NCBI GenBank assembly: GCA_964462525.1 | Contig: CAYWWY010000017.1 | Coordinates: forward strand, 1 to 31,944 | Direction of reading: 5' to 3' | DNA: 31,944 nt | Source of the DNA: CAYWWY01 sp964462525 | GTDB taxonomy: Bacteria > Thermotogota > Thermotogae > MWEM01 | Shown here: one piece after another, positions 25,741 to 31,944 of the stretch | Layout: each line of letters opens with the position of its first letter | Numbering within the stretch: position 1 is the first letter of the stretch | The notes under the pieces: generated by a model | Seen by the model: the letters and a program-made list of their open reading frames with translations, nothing else | The model's database searches: none | Told to the model about the DNA's origin: nothing | Made by a program: the position numbers and the translations under genes

Positions 25741-27132
25741 TCATGAGAAGGCCAGCTCGATTAGGGCATCGTATGCTTCCATATTCGGTGGTTGCACTAG
25801 CAGGTCCATGGCATAATGATCCAGAGATTGAGTTTGGGGGTGTGCGGGTTATGCTCCAATAGGTTCTCCAATAAGTCTCGTGCGGGGATGAGACCTTGCT
25901 TTTGTACAGATTCGATGGTTTGGCATAGCTCCTTTTCTTTGTATCTTTGAAGTAACTCCAGGATTTGGCAGAATTCTTTGGGTTTTTTTGGTATAATACT
26001 GATCGAACAGCTGTTGCGGGCTGTCGATTTGTATCCGGAGCTTGGTTGATTGCGAAAGTGCTCCGGGTTTTTTAGTGAGGTTTTCAAGTAATGTAGGATC
26101 TCTGTATGGATGTCTCCCATTTACCCAAACGTCTGGCACGGGTACCAATGACTTAGTCATCGTTCAGAAGGCCGATTCGATCCACATGGTTTTGAATCTT
26201 GATCACTTTGGTACGGCAGGATTCCGGGACAATGAAGGTGTTTGAGTCAACACGGATCAATGGATACAGATTGATCCTTCTCGTTTCGATCCGACAGGGG
26301 TTCCATGGGATGCTTAGTTGGGGGAGAAAGTGCATTTTTCCTCTTCCACCCCTAGGCTGGGGACCTTTGCGCGTTCTTGCGCTGATTAATTGTCCAATGT
26401 CACCAGTTCAGCGGTCAGGTATTGGTTGACTTCTTCCAATTCCTCAAAGCACGTACGACTTGAGAATACTCCTCTACTCACATATCCTACCGATTGCTTG
26501 TTCGAACCCTTTTCCTGTGGTTGATAGGGGTTGCAAAGCCTAACATCGAATCTGTATAGAAGGAGGAAAAGTCCGCTTTCTGCGGGTTGATTCTCTTTTC
26601 CGTGTCTTGCGTATACCCGAGGGAACCGATGGTTGCTGTTAGGAAAAAGCAAAAACACACATCTAAAGCTTCCGTTTTACCCCTCCGATTGAGAGATACA
26701 CCGCTCCACTATCAAATTGAACGCTCTGTCTAGGTCGATGGTCCTATTTAATGAATATCTCTCTGGGTTGGTGCTGGACCTTGAACCGATTGAAGGCGCG
26801 TAACACACTGAAACAACTAACCGAATATCCTTCTTTGCGCAATTGCCTATGGAGCGTGGTTGTTTTGCAGTGTTGTTTTTTCCATAGTTCCTGATTCTTG
26901 AGCAACAGCTCCTTCGTCTTATTTCGTAGGGCTTTTCTGGGTTAGTTATCTTGATAGGTTCTTCGTTTGCGGACATATCCGATCTTGCTCTCCCTTTTTC
27001 CGCTTCTATCTATCTTTTCAGATGTTGTTTCACTGTGGTTTTTGAGATTTCCAACTTCCTCACGGTCGCTGTGATCGATCCAGTTTCGCGGTATGTCTTG
27101 ATGATGGATCCGATTTTCTCTGCCATTTTCAT
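25741..27132 (-). pseudogene. istA: IS21 transposase IstA, pseudogene
   Basis: IstA is the DDE transposase. Starting at ATG 27132, about 464 codons can be traced on the minus strand. The N-terminal HTH reads GSITATVRKLEISKTTVKQHL, then KTKELLLKNQELWKKQH and TLHRQLRKEGYS. A C-terminal stretch reads LCNPYQPQEKGSNKQSVGY (the CNP..EKG..E region), then PKEFCQILELLQRYKEKEL, ending PPNMEAYDALIELAFS. Stops (for example after HLKR) and frameshifts break it throughout. The Glu of the usual NEKGSVE motif is not preserved. Confidence 0.7.
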
Positions 27133-27250
27133 CCCCTCTTTCACCTCCAGAAAACCGATACTTGTATCGTATCCTTTTCTGGTCGGTTTTCTCTTTCAGT
27201 CAGTGCAGTATGTTGGATATCTTGTGGTCAAGTTTTGGACGAAAAAACAA

Positions 27251-28002
27251 ATCACCGATTGTTTGTAATGTCTGTTCGATTAACACCAAGACTTTTGCGA
27301 ATCAGCTTGTAGGTTTGCTTCTACTGAGGGGATCCAATTCAAAAAAAGGAAAGAAGTGATAATCTTCGGTGTTTTGTTGGCTCCTATCCTTTCAAAAGAA
27401 TGATATGTTGTTTTCCCATGGGAGGTTTCATTTTGATGCGTCCCAGCAGCTTGTGATTGCCCTGAGAGCTACTTGTATTTTGTTGCTTTATACGCCTTGA
27501 GTATGATATAATCTCAGTGTCCGATTTGTGACCAGCGTTCTTGATGTTCATGCTGATTAATTTTAATTAATGATATTCGGAGAAGCCCCAAAAGACTGGG
27601 ACAATTTAGGATGGCCCGGATGAAGAGTGTGTTTTTTTTCGAAGAAGAACTTACCTAAGTAAGAGTAAATATTCGTCTTTTGCTTTTTGTGTTTAAGATT
27701 TAAAAAAAGCATTTTAAAAAAAGGTTTATTATAACAATAAATTAGAATGATTATTAATCTTGTAAGAAACGCACGTTACAATAAAAGATCAAAAAATCAA
27801 GTTGAATAATTTAAGTATTAAAAGATGTCATTGAATTAGTGATATCTATGATGGTTATGATTCCGAATAATATTAATATCGTTAGTAAAAAAATAAGTAT
27901 ATCTAAAAAACGCTTGTGAATGCTAAGTATTTTTTATATATTGCTTCTTAAGACTTTAAAAATAAAAAAGAGCAAGAGATAATTTGTAGAAAGGAGATTA
28001 AT
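27251..28002. other. AT-rich intergenic stretch at the edge of the right-hand island
   Basis: No gene is supported. The minus strand near 27265-27330 can be read as KQTYKLIRKSLGVNRTDI, perhaps a scrap of another transposase. A promoter-like pair TTGCTT (27484-27489) and TATAAT (27508-27513), spacing 18, points right but is 490 bases from the next gene. ATTAATT-TT-AATTAAT near 27555 is a small palindrome. From about 27640 the sequence becomes very AT-rich, marking entry into different DNA. Confidence 0.45.
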
Positions 28003-28758
28003 ATGGATAATGATTTTAGAGATAGTTTTCAAGTTGGTAATGCTAATATTGTAATATCGCCATCTTTGAAAGAAGATATATATGTTCTGTTGTTCTCAGA
28101 TCTGCTTGATAGGTTATGTGGTTATGGCTTTGATCGCTTTGAGCATGATGAAGAAAAAAAAATACTCCGCTTGGATTTAGGGAAAGGGATAAGTAAAAAG
28201 GATGAAAGAGTTATCCGCATTAGCGAGGGAAATGAATTAGCGATAATTTGGGGGACAAATACAGCTTTTTCTAATGCAGTTGAAATTTGCAAATCTGTAA
28301 GTGACGTACTACAGGCGTATGTAAAATTAATCCAAGTTGAAGCCTTTAATTACCAAGTTTTCTTCAATGTACCGTCGAGCGGGAATGCATATGAAAGGAT
28401 TAAACAAAAAATATATGCAGATGATACAGTGGGAGAGTTTTTCAAGAGCATGTCGAAAAAACACGCCGATTCTAAAGTAGGTGATAATGACGCTAAACTA
28501 ACCTTCCATTTTGGCGAAAACAAAACAGGGATTATTATAATAAAAGGGAAAACAACATACAAAGAAATCATTACCGAAGAATACGATGATGATCCAATAA
28601 GCCTTATATTTGGTATTCAGCAGAAACCTAAAGAACGTTTGTGGAGTGCATTCTCGAAACGATTCATAGAGCATATCAAGGATACTCATATATTATGCCA
28701 AGATGTTTTTTATAAAACAATAGTGAAAAGCTTTATCGAAAAATCCAACAAAGAGTGA
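28003..28758 (+). CDS. Hypothetical protein, AT-rich island
   Basis: I do not recognise this 251-residue protein. It is soluble and rather charged, with no signal peptide, membrane helix or obvious catalytic motif. The start MDNDFRDSFQVGNANIV and the alternating hydrophobic pattern in the middle (KLTFHFGENKTGIIIIKGKT) suggest an alpha/beta fold. AAAGGAG lies seven bases before ATG, so it is likely expressed. The codons are much more AT-rich than those of genes left of 27000. It faces the operon on the other strand, with a terminator between. Confidence 0.7.
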   Translation: MDNDFRDSFQVGNANIVISPSLKEDIYVLLFSDLLDRLCGYGFDRFEHDEEKKILRLDLGKGISKKDERVIRISEGNELAIIWGTNTAFSNAVEICKSVSDVLQAYVKLIQVEAFNYQVFFNVPSSGNAYERIKQKIYADDTVGEFFKSMSKKHADSKVGDNDAKLTFHFGENKTGIIIIKGKTTYKEIITEEYDDDPISLIFGIQQKPKERLWSAFSKRFIEHIKDTHILCQDVFYKTIVKSFIEKSNKE

Positions 28759-29172
28759 AGTTAGAATTTGGGTCGTTAACAACAAGTCGTTTACTGAAAA
28801 ACCTTTTATATTCTCTTCGAAATATTGTTTTTGAGAAAAAGCTACTAAGTACGAGTAACTAGCTTCCTTCGACCTATATTACTAGCATCGGGGGGATTTC
28901 ACCCTAAAACGTACAACGAAGACTAAAAAATCGGTATTTCAGGATCGGAGTTCCAATCCTTTTTTTTACCAAAAACTCAGATCGAAATTACTACAGCGAC
29001 ACCGAACCGCGTGTTTTGTTGTATTTCAGACGCAGCTAGTATAATGTATCTCTCACTGTATGGGTCACAAGGTATTAGTACGTTTTTTCGGTATTTCACT
29101 GTCTGACTGGATGGGAAAATGTGTTTGACTCACGTATATTTGACTGCTTTGGGAAATTTTTAATCCTTGTAG
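28759..29172. other. Intergenic region between convergent island genes
   Basis: No gene is seen. It contains one good terminator (28941-28968). The undecamer TCGGTATTTCA occurs twice, at about 28931 and 29087. The rest shows nothing I can name. Confidence 0.45.
28941..28968 (+). terminator. Rho-independent terminator after the 28003-28758 gene
   Basis: AGGAT pairs with ATCCT, then a C-A mismatch, then GG with CC around an AGTT loop, followed directly by eight or more T residues. It is 180 bases past the stop codon, and it is the clearest terminator in the window. Confidence 0.5.
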
Positions 29173-30552
29173 TTATGTTGCCCGGCCATACGAAACATTG
29201 ATAGGCACCAAATCATGAAATACGATAGGCCCCGCTGTAGTCTTCGCTATCTTATTATCTTCACTGGTTGGAAGTGGACGCACGTATTTTGCTTTTCCAC
29301 GTTCCTTATTCCCGCTATTCACAACCTCTTCGGTATTATGCTCGGACTTCATCTCATTGTCTTGGTTGGGCTGTTGACTGAGTGGCGGAAAAAACGCATC
29401 TAAAGTTTCAGAAAGTCCTTGTTCTGTTGCATAAGTAAAAGGATTGTTTTTCTTCTTGTCTTCCTTGTTTTGTCTCGTCTTACTTGAATAGGGATCCCGT
29501 TTGAGGGCAGATTCACACTTTTCTTCGAAACTACCTCCCAATTCCGTTGCTTGTAATCTAAAACAAACACGCTGATCATAAATCCCTTCGCCGAGATTAT
29601 CTCTTTGTGATTTTGTTCTGTTTTCTCTCCGGTGTATTTTTCTGATCACTCCAGGTATACGCTTTTCCTTCCATTCTTTGCAGCTGTTAGGGCTGTTAAA
29701 TAGCTCTGGAAACCTACACAGCATGCTCATTGCTTTCTCTAACCGATTTTCCATAAGGGTGGAGTCCGGTGAAAAACCTTCAACAATGGGGGTAGGATCT
29801 TCTAAAATTGCTCCATCTGATTCCTTAACAAAGAAATAGAGCATACTTACTAGTTTTTCATTGATCCTGCTTTCGTTATTATGATTTTTATATTCTTCAG
29901 TCAAATATTCAAGAAAATACGGAAGATATTTTTCAAGAGCTAATTTCCATTTAATCCGTCCCAAAGCGTGAAAAGATATAATACGCAAGTCTTGAGGAAG
30001 CTTTTTTAAGTGACCACACATAATTGGTTCCCAGAATGCTATTTCCTTACTTTGGTCTTTGTTGCGCAAACTATTTTCTATATATGCCAACATGCTTAAA
30101 GCTTGATGAAGCAATGTATCTGCCCAAGGAACATCTTTAGCCAGGGAAAGCGCAATCGCTCTTTCTACATCCAATACTTCCTTTTTTCGCAGAAATTTCC
30201 GAAGCGCTTTTTGGGTTTCTTGGAAAAAGATCATTTCGCCAAGATAAAGCAACCGAGAAATGAGCTCTTTAACTTCGCTTGGTTTTTTTGGTTCGAAAAA
30301 ATCACTTAACGTTTCATCAAGGATTTTTTCAAAGCATCCGGCAAGCTTTTTTTTAAAGGCTTGTTTTCCATTATTGTATGCCCAAATCAAAAAAGCTTCG
30401 GGAGGTTCTTGGTTTCGAACCCAATTATACATAGGTTTAGATTCGAGACCTGACAAACGCGAAAGCAAATACGTTTTAATGTCGTCTTCACTTTTTTCTT
30501 GCAAGCCTACGAAAGCCACTTTGTAGGGATTCAATTTGTTTTCTTCTGACAT
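29173..30552 (-). CDS. Hypothetical helical-repeat protein, AT-rich island
   Basis: I do not recognise this 459-residue protein. Residues 1-280 look almost wholly helical, with HEAT/armadillo-like spacing of hydrophobic residues (for example QKALRKFLRKKEVLDVERAI and RIISFHALGRIKWKLALEKY). Residues 300-430 are polar and Lys/Asn/Glu-rich, probably disordered. A hydrophobic tail, GPIVFHDLVPINVSYG, ends the chain and might be a binding peptide. AAGGAG precedes the ATG by ten bases. It follows the 30594-31565 gene by 41 bases, so the two form an operon and perhaps a complex. Confidence 0.72.
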   Translation of the reverse strand: MSEENKLNPYKVAFVGLQEKSEDDIKTYLLSRLSGLESKPMYNWVRNQEPPEAFLIWAYNNGKQAFKKKLAGCFEKILDETLSDFFEPKKPSEVKELISRLLYLGEMIFFQETQKALRKFLRKKEVLDVERAIALSLAKDVPWADTLLHQALSMLAYIENSLRNKDQSKEIAFWEPIMCGHLKKLPQDLRIISFHALGRIKWKLALEKYLPYFLEYLTEEYKNHNNESRINEKLVSMLYFFVKESDGAILEDPTPIVEGFSPDSTLMENRLEKAMSMLCRFPELFNSPNSCKEWKEKRIPGVIRKIHRRENRTKSQRDNLGEGIYDQRVCFRLQATELGGSFEEKCESALKRDPYSSKTRQNKEDKKKNNPFTYATEQGLSETLDAFFPPLSQQPNQDNEMKSEHNTEEVVNSGNKERGKAKYVRPLPTSEDNKIAKTTAGPIVFHDLVPINVSYGRAT

Positions 30553-30593
30553 TTCTTTTCATCTCCTTGAGTTACTTCAGTAAGTATTCAATA

Positions 30594-31565
30594 CTAATCA
30601 GGTCGCTTTATACTCTTTTTGATCTCATTGTTCCACCGATACAATATATGCTCTTGAGAAATTAGTAGCTCTCCTGAAGACTTGATAATAGGCACCCCTT
30701 TTTTGTCTAACCATCTTTTATTAAACTGTTCGCTCTTCTCACTTTCGGATATACCCCCTCCCACTAACCACGCCTCATCACGATCAATAAGAGGCTCTAT
30801 GTTTTTTGCTTCTATGACTATCTCAGGCAAACAGCATTTCCCGGTTCGAGTGTCCCTTGTCATACCAGTAATGGTATTTTCAGGCTTGGGACCCCACAGA
30901 ACATAGAAGTCTGAATCGGCTACCGTAGGTATATATAGATTGTCCCATATTCTAGATGGTTCAACCAAAAGTAGGCATATTTTATGATTATTTGATGGGT
31001 TTATAAAATCTAAACCTACTTTAGCTAATGCGTCTTCAACGGTAAGTTTTTTTTTAAATATACTGTATATCTTTTTATATGGTGTCAACCAAAATAGTTC
31101 TTTTTTTTGTACTATATTTCTCAAAGAATTCTTCGGTTCTGTTCTTATTTTTTTTAAAGCATCAGGATGTCCATCAACTTTGATTAATGAAGCTAGCAAA
31201 CACCAGTCTTTACTCGATTTTAGACTTTTTCTATCCAGTGTATTGCCTAATGGGGAGATACTTATTCTACTACTACTAGTTTTATGTATTTCTGTTTTTA
31301 GAAATGTATACGCAGCTATCAATTTTTTGAAATCGGGGTTTTGAACTCTTTCGTCGATTAATTTAACGAATTTTTGAGCACCTTCAGAAGTGAACGCATT
31401 ATCAAATAAAATATTAGTCCAAACAACGGCTGATTGGTAAGGGTAAGGATCAACGAGCCATTCTGATTCCGATGAGCGGGGGTCAAAAGATTCCCCTATC
31501 TCCCGAACTCTAGCATACCAATCTTTCGCATGCTTCAATTTTTCCGCTACTTTATCAAAATCCAC
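30594..31565 (-). CDS. Hypothetical protein, first large gene of the island operon
   Basis: I do not recognise this protein of about 323 residues. The N-terminal half is helical (DKVAEKLKHAKDWYARVREI). The second half looks alpha/beta, with strands such as KICLLLVEP, DFYVLWGP and EIVIEAKNIEPLIDRDEAWLV. I prefer GTG at 31565, with GGAGG eight bases upstream, over the TTG at 31580. No membrane or signal segment is present. The EIVIEAKN stretch faintly recalls the E-x-K strand of restriction-like nucleases, but the rest of that motif is not clear, so I do not assign it. Confidence 0.7.
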   Translation of the reverse strand: MDFDKVAEKLKHAKDWYARVREIGESFDPRSSESEWLVDPYPYQSAVVWTNILFDNAFTSEGAQKFVKLIDERVQNPDFKKLIAAYTFLKTEIHKTSSSRISISPLGNTLDRKSLKSSKDWCLLASLIKVDGHPDALKKIRTEPKNSLRNIVQKKELFWLTPYKKIYSIFKKKLTVEDALAKVGLDFINPSNNHKICLLLVEPSRIWDNLYIPTVADSDFYVLWGPKPENTITGMTRDTRTGKCCLPEIVIEAKNIEPLIDRDEAWLVGGGISESEKSEQFNKRWLDKKGVPIIKSSGELLISQEHILYRWNNEIKKSIKRPD

Positions 31566-31596
31566 TGTTTCTTCCTCCAAGAAAAAAGGATAAAGG

Positions 31597-31752
31597 TTAA
31601 GTGCTGACTTTGCCTTTAAAAGAAGTTTTCTTCGTATTAAATTCCGGGTGATTCTCGGCTAACTTTTCTGATACACTCTCTTTAATTCTGAGAAAAAAAG
31701 GAGAAGATTCTTCTAAAAGACCGGTTCGCTTAAGAAAAAACCAGACATACAT
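31597..31752 (-). CDS. Possible small leader ORF of the island operon
   Basis: A 51-codon frame starts MYVWFFLKRTGLLEESSPFFL and ends 31 bases before the next gene. The frame is open upstream for about 25 further codons without an ATG. It lies within the presumed transcript from the promoter at 31856-31885. The ribosome-binding site is poor. It could be a real small protein, or a remnant of a longer gene. Confidence 0.3.
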   Translation of the reverse strand: MYVWFFLKRTGLLEESSPFFLRIKESVSEKLAENHPEFNTKKTSFKGKVST

Positions 31753-31855
31753 GGTAAGCCTGAAAGCCTTCCCAGTAAAGGAGCATATGATAAACGTATC
31801 AAATTTCTTTTCAAGGCATATCCGTTTTCATGCTTAGGACGGATTAACTATCAAT

Positions 31856-31885
31856 ATTATAGCATTTTAGATGATGCCAGATCAA
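31856..31885 (-). promoter_or_regulatory. Strong minus-strand promoter of the island operon
   Basis: On the minus strand TTGATC (31885-31880) and a perfect TATAAT (31861-31856) are 18 bases apart, and TGC immediately before the -10 gives an extended -10. It points at the 31752-29173 genes. It is the best sigma-70 match I found in the window. Confidence 0.55.
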
Positions 31886-31944
31886 CCCAGTGTGGGTAAC
31901 ATTAAAGGGTGTAAGATGTCCAATACTCATAGGAAAGAAAAACA

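Larger units (their letters stand above)
21340..27250 (-). mobile_element. Decayed IS21-family element, split by a recombinase-trio insertion
   Basis: On the minus strand an istA pseudogene (27132 to 25741) and an istB pseudogene (22198 to 21463) lie in the normal IS21 order, but 3.5 kb apart instead of adjacent. The intervening DNA is the tyrosine-recombinase trio. The outer ends are approximate; only short possible terminal repeats were found (TCCGGGTGAA copies and an 8-base TTTTCGTC/GACGAAAA pair). Confidence 0.7.

Noticed and set aside
31050..31200. Possible restriction-like nuclease in the 30594-31565 protein (E-x-K-like strand)
   Set aside because: Only one faint strand resembles the motif; the preceding acidic residues are not in place, so I did not assign it.
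1..31944. CRISPR arrays, tRNA or rRNA genes
   Set aside because: No regularly spaced repeats, cloverleaf-like segments or rRNA-like sequence were seen on either strand by eye.

Overview
Organism: GC is moderate (mid-40s percent by eye) over most of the window, all three stop codons are used normally, and Shine-Dalgarno sites are strong. The transporter binding protein has a cleavable signal peptide with no lipobox, and there are ferredoxin-type redox proteins and an NAD-linked (class 1B) dihydroorotate dehydrogenase. Together these suggest an anaerobic, probably diderm bacterium. A spirochaete or Thermotogota-like fermenter is my guess, held with low confidence.

Region 1 (1-9993) holds the end of an alpha/beta hydrolase gene and then a compact plus-strand operon. 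It encodes an IclR-type regulator, a NitT/TauT-type ABC importer (ATPase, two different permeases, secreted binding protein) with a uridine-phosphorylase-like gene embedded among the transporter genes, an M20 N-carbamoyl-amino-acid hydrolase, a class I dihydroorotase, PyrK and PyrD (class 1B). There is no pyrB, pyrE, pyrF or carA/B. The set fits catabolism of orotate: import, NADH-dependent reduction to dihydroorotate, ring opening to N-carbamoyl-L-aspartate, and hydrolysis to aspartate, CO2 and ammonia. This is the pathway known biochemically from Clostridium (Zymobacterium) oroticum. It is the most interesting intact system here.

Region 2 (10024-14262) has a membrane-anchored S41 peptidase and a squalene-cyclase/prenyltransferase-repeat protein on the minus strand. 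It also has an AAA ATPase (DUF4143 type) broken by a nonsense codon and preceded by tandem palindromes, a 3' remnant of a second cyclase-repeat gene, and a small YciI/muconolactone-isomerase-like protein.

Region 3 (14435-20312) has an ABC-2 exporter operon (ATPase plus two permeases), a flavodoxin/ferredoxin (EFR1-type) protein, and an ArsB/NhaD-type ion permease whose first half is much more AT-rich than its second half.

Region 4 (20442-27250) is a graveyard: an MFS gene with an internal deletion, then a decayed IS21-family element on the minus strand. Its istA and istB have been pushed apart by a decayed element of three consecutive tyrosine recombinases (a recombinase-in-trio, RIT, arrangement). 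Every gene in this stretch carries stops or frameshifts.

Region 5 (27360-31944) is AT-rich and looks horizontally acquired. It holds one plus-strand gene and a minus-strand operon of two large proteins, possibly with a small leader ORF, behind a near-consensus promoter. I recognise none of these proteins. No rRNA, tRNA or CRISPR array was seen.
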